Positions 55,182 through 63,439 of a stretch of DNA of 64,000 nucleotides are shown here, piece by piece (positions within the stretch are counted from its first letter, which is position 1; every line of letters starts with the position of its first letter). A program made the translations under genes and the position numbers. Below the pieces are notes generated by a model, which was not told the DNA's origin, ran no database searches, and worked only from the letters and a program-made list of their open reading frames with translations. Origin of the DNA: Fluviicola chungangensis (GTDB lineage Bacteria; Bacteroidota; Bacteroidia; Flavobacteriales_D; Crocinitomicaceae); contig NZ_VLPL01000001.1 of NCBI RefSeq assembly GCF_007558725.1, positions 125,984 through 189,983 of the forward strand. The letters run 5' to 3'.

Positions 55182-56659
55182 CGTCTTCTGCCAAAAGTTA
55201 GCAGGTAACGCCAGAGTTTCCGGTCGAAAACTCCCAGATCATTGGCCGCAGCGACCATCAGGATACATGCGATCGGGATTAACACTGCCGTAGGAAGCCA
55301 CATTCCCCAAAAAGGAGAAAGCACACCCGACATGGCCAGATTCTGCCCGATACTGAACAGTACGAAGTATACCATGAACAATAACGCTGCAATAACCACC
55401 GGAGCACCGAAACCACCTTTGCGTACAATTGCTCCGAGCGGTGCACCTACAAAGAACAGGACGATAATTGCCCCAGAAAGCGCAAATTTCCGATGGAACT
55501 CGATTTGGAATTGACCGTAATTCGTTCGGAAAGCATCCACAAATTGTGCTTGTTCTTCGGCACTTATTTTCATACTTCGCGCGCTGACAATGGCTGCATT
55601 CACAGCAGCGATGCGTTCCTGTTTGGTTAACGAAGACAAGGTGATCACCTTCGAAGGAATGCTTTGTAATTGCTGGATTTCTTCAGCTTCCTTTAATTTC
55701 TTTGCCGGACCGGTTTTCGGCAATTTGGCAAAACTCAGGGATTGATTGAATGGCCGGCTGTTCAGGTTCGTTTTTCCGAAATCAGACAATATTTTGTTTT
55801 GTTTTCGCTGCAAGGAGTCTTTTGCTTCGTTGATCTGGAACACATTGAGCATTTCGTAGTCGTTCTTAAAGAGTTCCTCGTCCGATTTGTTCAGGTCAAA
55901 TCCCACCAATTCCATTTTGTAGGTTGCAGCTTTAAACTGGGTGGTCCTGCTGGGCCTGAAATCGCCGGAATGGAACGGTTGTCCCTGGTTGGTAAAAACC
56001 GGTGCCTGGGCCTGCAATTCTTCGTGTACGATCCCGTTCGACAAATGGAATAAGAGGTATTTTCCGTCAGCTCCCTTGTATACGGTACCCGAATCGGATT
56101 TAACCGTTTTCAGTACGTTCGGATTCGTGTAATCGTGAATGGTAATGCCGTAAAAGGTGTTATTTTTCCCGGATTTCACTTTGATGGCGTACCCATCGAT
56201 TTCCTTGGAGTAGGAGCCGGGTGTCAATAACATGCCGACCTTTGTTTCCTGGATATCAAAAATAATAGTGTGCCACTTCAGGTTTGCTACCGGGATGACG
56301 TAATTCGAAAAGAAAAAAGTCGCAATTGCAATCAGGATAACGGTTTGCGTTAAAGGTCTCAGGATTCTGAAAAGAGATAATCCGGAAGATTTCAAGGCAG
56401 TCAGCTCATTGTTTTCAGCCAGGTTTCCCAGGGTCATGATGGAACTGAGGAGAATAGCCAGCGGAAGAGCGAGCGGGATCAGTCCGGCGGAAACGTAAAA
56501 CATCAATTCGATGATTACACCGACACTCAATCCTTTTCCCATCAAATCATCAATGTAGACCCAGGTAAATTGCATAATCAGCATCACCATCGAGATGAAG
56601 AAGGTCACGACAAAGGGACCGGCGAAGGATTTTATGCTAAAAACAGTGAGTCTTTTCAA
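55178..56659 (-). CDS. LptF/LptG family permease
   Basis: 493 residues. Inner-membrane subunit family that, with LptB, drives lipopolysaccharide transport. Six membrane helices: about 15-35, 50-72, 98-120 and three in the C-terminal third (LSGAIIVLFFVGAPLGAIVRKGG, etc.). A periplasmic beta-jelly-roll lies between (GSYSKEIDGYAIKVKSGKNN). The longer-than-usual periplasmic part contains a Lys/Gln-rich helical insert. The start is TTG, as the conserved KRLTVFSIKSF follows at once and no ATG precedes it. LptF versus LptG cannot be decided. Confidence 0.88.
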   Translation of the reverse strand: MKRLTVFSIKSFAGPFVVTFFISMVMLIMQFTWVYIDDLMGKGLSVGVIIELMFYVSAGLIPLALPLAILLSSIMTLGNLAENNELTALKSSGLSLFRILRPLTQTVILIAIATFFFSNYVIPVANLKWHTIIFDIQETKVGMLLTPGSYSKEIDGYAIKVKSGKNNTFYGITIHDYTNPNVLKTVKSDSGTVYKGADGKYLLFHLSNGIVHEELQAQAPVFTNQGQPFHSGDFRPSRTTQFKAATYKMELVGFDLNKSDEELFKNDYEMLNVFQINEAKDSLQRKQNKILSDFGKTNLNSRPFNQSLSFAKLPKTGPAKKLKEAEEIQQLQSIPSKVITLSSLTKQERIAAVNAAIVSARSMKISAEEQAQFVDAFRTNYGQFQIEFHRKFALSGAIIVLFFVGAPLGAIVRKGGFGAPVVIAALLFMVYFVLFSIGQNLAMSGVLSPFWGMWLPTAVLIPIACILMVAAANDLGVFDRKLWRYLLTFGRRR

Positions 56660-56693
56660 AGTGTAAACAGTTTGTTAGCGGACCAATGGGCCT

Positions 56694-57506
56694 TTAAATC
56701 TTCTGGACACGTTTGGTAATCGTTTGTCCTTTCAGTGTAGTCATCCGGACCAGGTACATTCCTTGTTCAAAACGCTCCATTGAAACCGGATTCGCCTTTT
56801 CCTGGGAATAAATCAGGTTTCCGGCGGTATTGTAAATGGCGATGTTTTTGAGGTTTTCAGTAGAAAAATGAAGCATGCTGCTGGTCGGATTCGGATAAAT
56901 GGTCACCTCCGGCTGCAGGGATTGCTCATCCAACGCCAGCGGATCATCTTTGCGTATATTCACACTGTCGACGAATAAATTAAATCCACCCTGAGTTTCC
57001 AAAACAAATGCAATGTGAATTGTTTCGTTATTTGTATATCCGGCTTCGCTTAAATTCACTTCATGTTGCGTCCAGTCTTCCCATTCGAATTCAACACGCA
57101 AGAGGGTATCTGTAAAACTGGAAATTTGCGTATCTGTAGCAGAGATCAATACCTGGTACGTATCCGGATAACTCGGATCGAAGGATTTGGCGTTCCATTT
57201 CAGGTAATTCCCGAAGGTTCCGATAGTGACAGGAGGGGAGATTAACCAGCGATTTGCTTTTTGTGCAACCGTGAAATAGGAAGTTGCCGCAGCTACCGTG
57301 TCCGATGTATTATTCGGATCTGCCATACTGATCCATGCCCCGGGAACCTGAAAGGGTATTTCCACTTCCGTGTACGAATCATTTTTGACCGTTGTCCAGC
57401 TTGCAGGAATTCCCTGTTGGAAATCCTCGTCCAGGACGGTTGTTTGAGCTTGGGCAGAAAGCGTTGAAATGAAAACGCTTGAAAGAAGGGCGATTTGTTT
57501 TAACAT
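56694..57506 (-). CDS. T9SS-secreted choice-of-anchor-J-type protein
   Basis: 270 residues from MLKQIALLSSVFISTLSAQAQ, a signal peptide. An upstream start is rejected because a TAnnTTTG box lies 4 nt before this ATG. The domain (about 20-170, DEDFQQGIPASWTTV, RWLISPPVTIG, ISATDTQISSFTDTLL) is a cleaved-adhesin/choice-of-anchor-J lectin-like fold. A C-terminal type A sorting domain begins VTIYPNPTSSMLHFS and ends with a basic tail, directing export and surface attachment by the type IX system. Confidence 0.87.
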   Translation of the reverse strand: MLKQIALLSSVFISTLSAQAQTTVLDEDFQQGIPASWTTVKNDSYTEVEIPFQVPGAWISMADPNNTSDTVAAATSYFTVAQKANRWLISPPVTIGTFGNYLKWNAKSFDPSYPDTYQVLISATDTQISSFTDTLLRVEFEWEDWTQHEVNLSEAGYTNNETIHIAFVLETQGGFNLFVDSVNIRKDDPLALDEQSLQPEVTIYPNPTSSMLHFSTENLKNIAIYNTAGNLIYSQEKANPVSMERFEQGMYLVRMTTLKGQTITKRVQKI

Positions 57507-57510
57507 AAGA

Positions 57511-57518
57511 CAAAAATA
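57511..57518 (-). promoter_or_regulatory. TAnnTTTG -7 element for the T9SS protein
   Basis: TATTTTTG on the minus strand, 4 nt before the ATG at 57506. Confidence 0.6.
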
Positions 57519-57530
57519 CAAAGACTTTGG

Positions 57531-57995
57531 CTACATTGCCAGATTTATCAAGATATCCTTAAATTCCTGGTAAAAGGCGTCAAAATGAATGAAACGATCG
57601 GCTAAAAAGTTTATTATTTCGGGATGATCTTCGGGGTTGTAAAAGTTCAGGTCGGAACGTTCCCAGAGAATGCGGTTAAATACCGGAACGGCAGAAGTAG
57701 AAGCGTTTTCGATCCAAATACCATCGGTCCCCATTTCGCTTTCCAGAACATTTTTCAATTCATGCAATTGTTCCCAAAGGATCTGGCGAACACCCGCATC
57801 TTTTCCCTGGATATCAAAGGTTAGGCGTGCACCCGAGTCATCTGCATCCACACGGATATAAATGTCTTTTACTTCGGATGGATATGCCAACCAGTTCATT
57901 CTGCGTCCGTTGGAAGAACGTTTTTTTTGCATGTGGACCTTAAACCGGTTCCAGAAATCAATTTTCAATTGCTTTTTTTCTTCCTTGGAATACAT
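57531..57995 (-). CDS. DUF4268 protein
   Basis: 154 residues from MYSKEEKKQLKIDFWNRFKV; the first residues and the region SNGRRMNWLAYPSEVKDIYIRVDAD match DUF4268, often seen at the C-terminus of predicted nucleases or alone in Bacteroidota. Function unknown. A longer in-frame start was rejected because a good promoter (58014-58021) lies inside that extension. Confidence 0.8.
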   Translation of the reverse strand: MYSKEEKKQLKIDFWNRFKVHMQKKRSSNGRRMNWLAYPSEVKDIYIRVDADDSGARLTFDIQGKDAGVRQILWEQLHELKNVLESEMGTDGIWIENASTSAVPVFNRILWERSDLNFYNPEDHPEIINFLADRFIHFDAFYQEFKDILINLAM

Positions 57996-58013
57996 GTGTT
58001 GGAAATTGTAGTG

Positions 58014-58021
58014 CAAATATA
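58014..58021 (-). promoter_or_regulatory. TAnnTTTG -7 element for the DUF4268 gene
   Basis: TATATTTG on the minus strand, 18 nt before the chosen ATG. Confidence 0.6.
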
Positions 58022-58263
58022 CAGTTGTAATCGGGGAATGAAAATGCCGTGTTTTTGATTTAACAACTTGTAACGATTGCAGGAATAGATAGCAATTTGA
58101 CTTTAAATGTAGAAAATTCAAAAGGGAAAGGGGTATTTTTACCGTTCTTTTTTCCTTGAAAACCAATCCTGGTAAAGGTCGCTCGTAATATTACGAAATC
58201 GCGATTTCTTTATTTCCGGACACAATAATATCGTAATATAACGAATTAATAAATTGCCAAAAA

Positions 58264-58334
58264 AACCGCAAAGAACCAAAGAGTACAGCGCGAGAATATG
58301 AAAAAAGCACTGTATACTCCGCGTCTTTGCGGTT
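58264..58334. repeat. ACCGCAAAG-type intergenic palindrome, copy 4
   Basis: Left arm AACCGCAAAGAACCAAAGAG, right arm TACTCCGCGTCTTTGCGGTT. Closest to copy 1 at 5235. Follows the delta-60 repeat gene in its reading direction and probably ends its transcript. Confidence 0.7.
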
Positions 58335-58382
58335 GAACCGGGCGAGAAGATTATGAGAAAACCCGCCCGAAAAGTTTATTCT

Positions 58383-60041
58383 TTATTCAAAAAGTAACTT
58401 GTATGTACCGACTTTCCCGTCCGGGGTCTGTACTTTCAAAATCGCCACTCCTTTGTAAGCTGAAACCAGGGTAATATCTGAAATTCCTTCTGAAACGCTG
58501 TTTTCATAGAGAACCTTTCCATCCAATGAAATCAATTGGATCGAAGCGGATTCGTTGCTGTTTACCAGGAAATGACCGTTTGAAACCGGATTCGGATATG
58601 CCGAAAAGGCTTGTTCTTCCGAAAATTTGCCTACAGCCAGGTTGCTGTCCGTTCCGAAAGTTAGCTTCAGAATGTAAATACTTTCTTTTGTGGCTCCGGC
58701 AATCGGGTTGCGATACCCGGTCAGGATAATGTCCAGATTGCTTGTAAGGTCTATATCCATGAAATTTGCCAGTTTCCCGTTCCAGCCTGATGAACCGACC
58801 ATTCCGTGGTCAAAGATCAGGTAGCCGTTTCCATTGAATGCATTGTTCAATTGACCTTGTGCATTCATGCTGACAATCAATCCTTTATTTTGATAGTTTC
58901 CACTGACATAATCCGAAGTAAAACCGCAAATCAGGAATTCATTCGGGCCTTTTTCGATGATCTTACTAAAGAAAGTGGCACTGTCCTGCGCGAAATCAAA
59001 ATTGACGAATCCGTTGGGAATACTGTTATCCAGAGCACCTGTTGTATTGACAAAAGCCACAAATCCTTTGTTTAACCGGCCGTATCCGCTGGAATAATAA
59101 TTGTTTACGGGCATATTGTAACCTGCAACCAGCAATTTTCCGGTGGTTGAATATAGAATGGAAGCCGCTTCATCTGTGTTATCCGTGCCAAAACTAAAGA
59201 ATCCGTTAGTGCCGAAATTCAGGTCCGGTGTTCCGTTTGGGTCCAGTTTAAAAAGAGTATTGTCAGTGTAATTGGCAGAATCATACGCGTAAGTGGTTGA
59301 ATTCCAGGAATCGATTCTCAATAGTCCGTAAGTTTCGCCATTGGGGCCGATTGCCATGTCCACAAAACGGGATCTCGGGACGTTCGTCAAGGAAAAAACA
59401 CCGTTTGTTCCGTAGGTATTGTCGGGGAAACCATCTGTATTCAGGCGAACGATTGCCGGTTTTCCGCCGGGACCTATTCCTCCGACCATGAATTTTCCGT
59501 TGGGAAGAATGTGCAGGCTTTTGGGGATCGAATAAGTCCCGGTTGTCCCGAATACGTGATTGGTCAACAGGTGCCCGTTTACTCCAAAGGTAGAATCCAG
59601 GCTGCCGTTGGTTTTCAAACGCATCATAATGAATTGTTTGGCCCCGCAAACGCCGTTGATACAATATTTGGATTCACCGATAAAGACAATTTTGCCGTCC
59701 GACTGGATTTTCACGTCGTAACCGCGGCTGTCTTGTCCGCAATAAATTTCCGCAGCACCATTCGTACCGAAAGCCGGATCAGGCATTCCGTTTGACAAAT
59801 AGCGGTAAACATGCATCATCAGATCGGATGTATTCGGATCTCTTCTTAATACGGTTACAATTTTTCCATCCGCCTGGATGGCCGACGCCATTCCTCCTCC
59901 CAGGTTTCCTTCACTGTTGGAGTTGGGACCGAGATAGGGGAGGTAGCCGTTCGTGTTGAACGTGGAATCAAGGTGTTGTGCTGAAGCGTTCATCGCGAAA
60001 ATAGACGAACAACCCAGCAATGCAAGTAAAATCTTCTTCAT
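58383..60041 (-). CDS. T9SS-secreted delta-60 repeat protein
   Basis: 552 residues. A signal peptide (MKKILLALLGCSSIFAMNASAQ) precedes multiple delta-60 repeats of 50-60 residues (pattern D-G-K-I-x, G-x-L-D-x-x-F-G-x-N-G), which predict a beta-propeller-like surface protein. The C-terminal sorting domain starts at FSAYPNPVSNGHFLVN and ends YKLLFE. Function of the family is unknown; an extracellular binding role is likely. Confidence 0.9.
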   Translation of the reverse strand: MKKILLALLGCSSIFAMNASAQHLDSTFNTNGYLPYLGPNSNSEGNLGGGMASAIQADGKIVTVLRRDPNTSDLMMHVYRYLSNGMPDPAFGTNGAAEIYCGQDSRGYDVKIQSDGKIVFIGESKYCINGVCGAKQFIMMRLKTNGSLDSTFGVNGHLLTNHVFGTTGTYSIPKSLHILPNGKFMVGGIGPGGKPAIVRLNTDGFPDNTYGTNGVFSLTNVPRSRFVDMAIGPNGETYGLLRIDSWNSTTYAYDSANYTDNTLFKLDPNGTPDLNFGTNGFFSFGTDNTDEAASILYSTTGKLLVAGYNMPVNNYYSSGYGRLNKGFVAFVNTTGALDNSIPNGFVNFDFAQDSATFFSKIIEKGPNEFLICGFTSDYVSGNYQNKGLIVSMNAQGQLNNAFNGNGYLIFDHGMVGSSGWNGKLANFMDIDLTSNLDIILTGYRNPIAGATKESIYILKLTFGTDSNLAVGKFSEEQAFSAYPNPVSNGHFLVNSNESASIQLISLDGKVLYENSVSEGISDITLVSAYKGVAILKVQTPDGKVGTYKLLFE

Positions 60042-60272
60042 AATCGGTATTTAGTAATTGGGTTTAAAGGAAAGACTCTGTTTGGAGTGAAAAAGTTCGG
60101 TGGAAAAACCCGTTTTTTTGATTGATTTGTCAATGAAAATGGCGGTTTTAAGAGTTAATGATCTGGCATTGAAACGGATTGTCAGCATGAATTTAATTGG
60201 AAAAAATGTAAAAAAGATGCGACTTGATACAAAAGCGGCGATGGTGTTGAAAGAAAAGGGTCAACAGTTATC

Positions 60273-60410
60273 CTATTTAACATAATTGAAAGAAACACGT
60301 CCAATCATATCCGATTGATGCATGGAATTTGCTGCGGAATTCCAATTGATCGGAATTCGTTTTGAGCCTCCGGGAGTTTGATCCCGGTTCAATTCGCGTT
60401 TCTGTTAGGC
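60273..60410. repeat. attC-like folded element 1
   Basis: CTATTTAACATAAT at the left contains an RYYYAAC-type box (ATTTAAC). A GTTRRRY-type box (GTTAGGC) is at 60404-60410. Between them are hairpins GGAATTCC and CCGGGA/TCCCGG, plus weak AGAAACACG/CGCGTTTCT arms. The overall length (138) is inside the attC range. Speculative. Confidence 0.3.
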
Positions 60411-60826
60411 GATTTTTCCGGATGAAAATCTGCAACCGGCCAATGCAATTGATTATAAGCATCAGGAAATTTTTATACACAGCAGGTTTAACGCAGCAAG
60501 GATGAAAAAAATAAACGCGTCAGAATTGATTATTTCGCAGAATGTCCCGTGCGGAAAATTCTACGCGATTCTCGTGAAGTAAATTTTCAGCAGTTCCAAA
60601 GGCAGAATTCAAAATTGGAGATTTAGTAAAATAACCAATTCAATGGTTTGGTTCTAAAGTGGAATAAATCGAATGAACGTCCGGATGCAATAGTTTAAGC
60701 GATTCTCCGGGGAAGATGGTTCCGGCAGTTGTTCGGATGAAAAGGGAAACGGCACAGGAGTAGAGCAGTCAACCAGTTTGGTATTCACGAGGGGTTGCAC
60801 AATGAAGGTCAAATGGAACGGTTGTA

Positions 60827-60959
60827 CTATTTAACATAATAGTAATTATAAGACACGAGAAGCATCGCTTCGAGAAAGCCAAAGCGTCAGCGCGGCTTGG
60901 TTGATTGCACGATTTTCCTCCGGAGGATTTGCCCTATAATTAGACGTTATATTAAATAG
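60827..60959. repeat. attC-like folded element 2 with 26-bp terminal inverted repeats
   Basis: The left end repeats the CTATTTAACATAAT of element 1. The right end (ATAATTAGACGTTATATTAA, then ATAG) is its imperfect reverse complement, with about 20 of 26 positions pairing. Inside are GAAGC/GCTTC, AAGCC/GGCTT and CCTCCGGAGG hairpins. The element could be an integron attC, a MITE or an RNA gene. Confidence 0.45.
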
Positions 60960-61189
60960 CCGCACGGCCAACACACATTGCAATAAAATTTTCTGCAATC
61001 CTGCGGAATTGCGAAGCACTCACAGACACCAATAAAAATCAATAAAACATTGTCTGTAATTTTTGCAGAAAGATTTTATAAGCAATTTTTCCTACGCACG
61101 CCACCCGCAGGGTTTTCCCATAAGGCTCCAACTTTTATTCTTTTCCAGGGAATTGAATTTATGGCGTTCTTTTTCGAGAGATTTCCACC

Positions 61190-61335
61190 TACCTCAGATT
61201 TATTGCCTTTGTGAGGCAATATCTTCGTCTTCGCTAGCAATGCTAGCTCTTTTCATTGCAAAAAAGTGAGCCAAGAAAAAGCGCTAGCTTTTGAAGACGA
61301 ACAATGACAAACGTTAGTGCGAAAATTGTGAGGTA
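61190..61335. repeat. Structured repeat sharing a 41-bp core with 15.2 kb
   Basis: Outer arms TACCTCA and TGAGGTA enclose a GCTAGC palindrome pair, TTCGTCTTC/GAAGACGAA arms and the core at 61293-61333. Differences from the 15.2-kb core are four transitions, two of which change a C-G pair to T-A in an ACAAY/RTTGT stem. Confidence 0.6.
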
Positions 61336-61530
61336 AGTCTAGGCCTGTACACGTAAAGCTTGAAAACTAGCACTGCATTCCACTGTTCGCACCCCAACTC
61401 ACCACGCTGTTACCGAATTTTTCTGCTGAAAAATCCGACAGCTGAGCTCAAACAGGGGTTAAACAACGCTCCATTCCGTTTGTTTTCTACACTTTCCGCG
61501 TAAGGGCCGATTTTAGATCGGGGTTCTGGA

Positions 61531-62304
61531 TTAAATTCCGCTTCCGACAAATACATTTTCGTTGTGCCATTTCAATAATGACTTGTCTGGTAGAAATCGT
61601 TTTGGTAATTGAATCGATTTTCCGTGATATGGTAAAAATAAACTTATGAAGGTTGAGTTTGAATTCATTAGTAGTTTATCTGATAATTTTACCTTGTAGT
61701 CAGGAGTTATTGTAATTAATCCTGTGTCAAAAGCTTTGTCATGCAACGAGTTTAAACATACCCCATTAGAGGGATTAACTCTGTTTCCAGTATCTTTTGA
61801 CCAAGGTACAACGTGACTTGCAACTAACAGTTCCGGGAAGGTTATTCCAGTGATACAACATGACGAGTTATATGAGGATAATATGGCCTTTCTGAAAAAG
61901 TATTGATTGACTCTTGCTTTTATTAGAGTTTCCCTTTCCAACCCTTCATGCGGTATATTGTCCAGATTTATTCCGGAGGAAGCTTCAACAGATTGTCCTT
62001 TATATTTGGCAAGAATTTGCTCACTTTCCCATGCAAGTTCATTCCAATTGTCTTTAAATTCGTTCCAGACTTCCTCCTCTCCTTTTGCTCCCTGACTCAA
62101 ACCCGAAACATTTCTTGCTTTCAAGTCTGGATCAAGCCTTGCAAAATTGGCTAGTTTCATAGCAATCGATCCGTTACTTCTCCCCATAATTTGAGCTAAT
62201 TCCTTCACAGGTGGATAATTTGCATTAATCTTAGTGAATGGAATCTTACAATAAAGGTTGAACGCAACGATATGTTCGTCTCTTGACCAATTATTTTTCG
62301 CCAT
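61531..62304 (-). CDS. HNH endonuclease with N-terminal DNA-binding-like domain
   Basis: 257 residues. The N-terminal domain (1-60, NNWSRDEHIVAFNLYCKIPF, MGRSNGSIAMKLANFARLDP) is a helix-turn-helix-like module frequent at the start of defence HNH proteins. A charged helical linker follows. The C-terminal HNH_2-type nuclease (about 135-225) has CCITG, LLVASHVVPW and NGVCLNSLHDKAFDTG, which give the His-Asn-His metal site. Likely cuts DNA. The start overlaps the upstream receiver gene by 14 bases, so it is the last gene of a three-gene operon. Confidence 0.87.
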   Translation of the reverse strand: MAKNNWSRDEHIVAFNLYCKIPFTKINANYPPVKELAQIMGRSNGSIAMKLANFARLDPDLKARNVSGLSQGAKGEEEVWNEFKDNWNELAWESEQILAKYKGQSVEASSGINLDNIPHEGLERETLIKARVNQYFFRKAILSSYNSSCCITGITFPELLVASHVVPWSKDTGNRVNPSNGVCLNSLHDKAFDTGLITITPDYKVKLSDKLLMNSNSTFISLFLPYHGKSIQLPKRFLPDKSLLKWHNENVFVGSGI

Positions 62305-63439
62305 TCGCTTCTTGAATTCTTATATGCTCAATTGTTTCTTCTTTGCTCCAAGGGTTGATACCTGTTCTGAAAAAATATGATCCGAATTTCCCAAGTATTT
62401 CATTTGTAAGTTCATCACTTAATGAAATTATACGTTCGTAATCAGCTGTTAAACTTGTTTTTGGAACCATTTTGTATGCGGAAAGAATTACTTTCCCACC
62501 TCCAAATAGAGCTGAAGGAGGTAAATAGCGATCATATCCTGCTATTTCTGGTTTATCTGTTAAAGCATAACCTATCTTGTCTTTTTCAGTTCTATTAGCA
62601 ATTTCCTTAGGAAATTCGTTGGGCAAAATTTTACAAACTAATAATTCGTCTAATGATTTACTTGCAACATTGCAACGTGGAGTGAGAATCAATAACAACT
62701 CAGATTTGTCTTTTTTTTCTAAAATGTCTCCTGTCCAGAATTCAAATGAATTGATACGCTGAATATAGTGCTCAATTGGATTCAGAAATTCAGGTTTTAT
62801 TTTCCCATTTTCGTCGGTCTCAGGTTCTAATAAGGTTGAAAGAAGTGATCTGATCGCAATTCGCTTAAAAACCTTTTGAACACGGTCTATATTCGTTCCG
62901 GTTGAATTAATACCCGAAATTAGTTGTCTAATTTGTTCACCGGTAAAAAATTGTTTTGTGAAAGCCAAGTTAAGATCCTTGTGTAATTCAGTTTCTAATA
63001 TTCCTTTTGGACAAAACACGTCAATGAACCCTGAACTTAATAGCATTTCGAACGGATCAATAACTTTTTCTTTAAAATCTTCAGCCTTGTCGATCTTATA
63101 GATTGTCCCACTGTTATTGAATCTATCTTCAATTAGATGAATGCTTGCACTGAAAATGAAAATTGGTATGTTGTAGGATTGAAATGCAACCTCAATTTCG
63201 TTTAAAAATTCAGCATCCCCCTCAACTAACTCCTGAGCACCTGCAGTTTTGCCAACTAAATCAAATATCACAGCTTTTAAACTGCCGTCATTGATTGCCT
63301 GTTCTATTTCAGACTTGAAACTGGTTTGATTATCAATTGTAATATAATTAATGTCCGATATTACTTGTTCAAAGAGTCTTTTGCTATCATCTAATATTTT
63401 TTGATCACTGTCAATGTGAATAATAGTCCCTCTATTCAT
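62291..63439 (-). CDS. Receiver-domain protein with unknown C-terminal domain
   Basis: 382 residues from MNRGTIIHIDSDQ; longer starts would run through the kinase gene. Residues 1-130 form a response-regulator receiver: acidic pair in IDSDQKILDD, the phospho-Asp candidate in AVIFDLVGK, Ser in IFIFSASI and Lys in YKIDKAED. The C-terminal 250 residues carry no known DNA-binding domain; LLLILTPRCNVA and FEFWTGDILEKKDKSE stand out. It overlaps the kinase by 8 bases and the nuclease by 14. Probably the signal relay between kinase and nuclease. Confidence 0.7.
   Translation of the reverse strand: MNRGTIIHIDSDQKILDDSKRLFEQVISDINYITIDNQTSFKSEIEQAINDGSLKAVIFDLVGKTAGAQELVEGDAEFLNEIEVAFQSYNIPIFIFSASIHLIEDRFNNSGTIYKIDKAEDFKEKVIDPFEMLLSSGFIDVFCPKGILETELHKDLNLAFTKQFFTGEQIRQLISGINSTGTNIDRVQKVFKRIAIRSLLSTLLEPETDENGKIKPEFLNPIEHYIQRINSFEFWTGDILEKKDKSELLLILTPRCNVASKSLDELLVCKILPNEFPKEIANRTEKDKIGYALTDKPEIAGYDRYLPPSALFGGGKVILSAYKMVPKTSLTADYERIISLSDELTNEILGKFGSYFFRTGINPWSKEETIEHIRIQEANGEK

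Larger units (their letters stand above)
60042..61530. other. Gene-poor, hairpin-rich accessory region
   Basis: No convincing gene of normal size. A 26-residue frame at 60502-60582 (MKKINASELIISQNVPCGKF...) and a 61-codon frame from a GTG at 60100 are the best open stretches and are weak. The DNA holds two attC-like structures, a structured repeat shared with 15.2 kb, and many short palindromes (GGAATTCC, CCGGGA/TCCCGG, CCTCCGGAGG, GCTAGC). The composition is patchy, as in a decayed or mobile region between the core genome and the nuclease cassette. Confidence 0.6.

Noticed and set aside
60100-60285. 61-codon frame MEKPVFLIDLSM...
   Set aside because: GTG start, no promoter, no family, and it ends in the attC-like motif; kept only as a remark.
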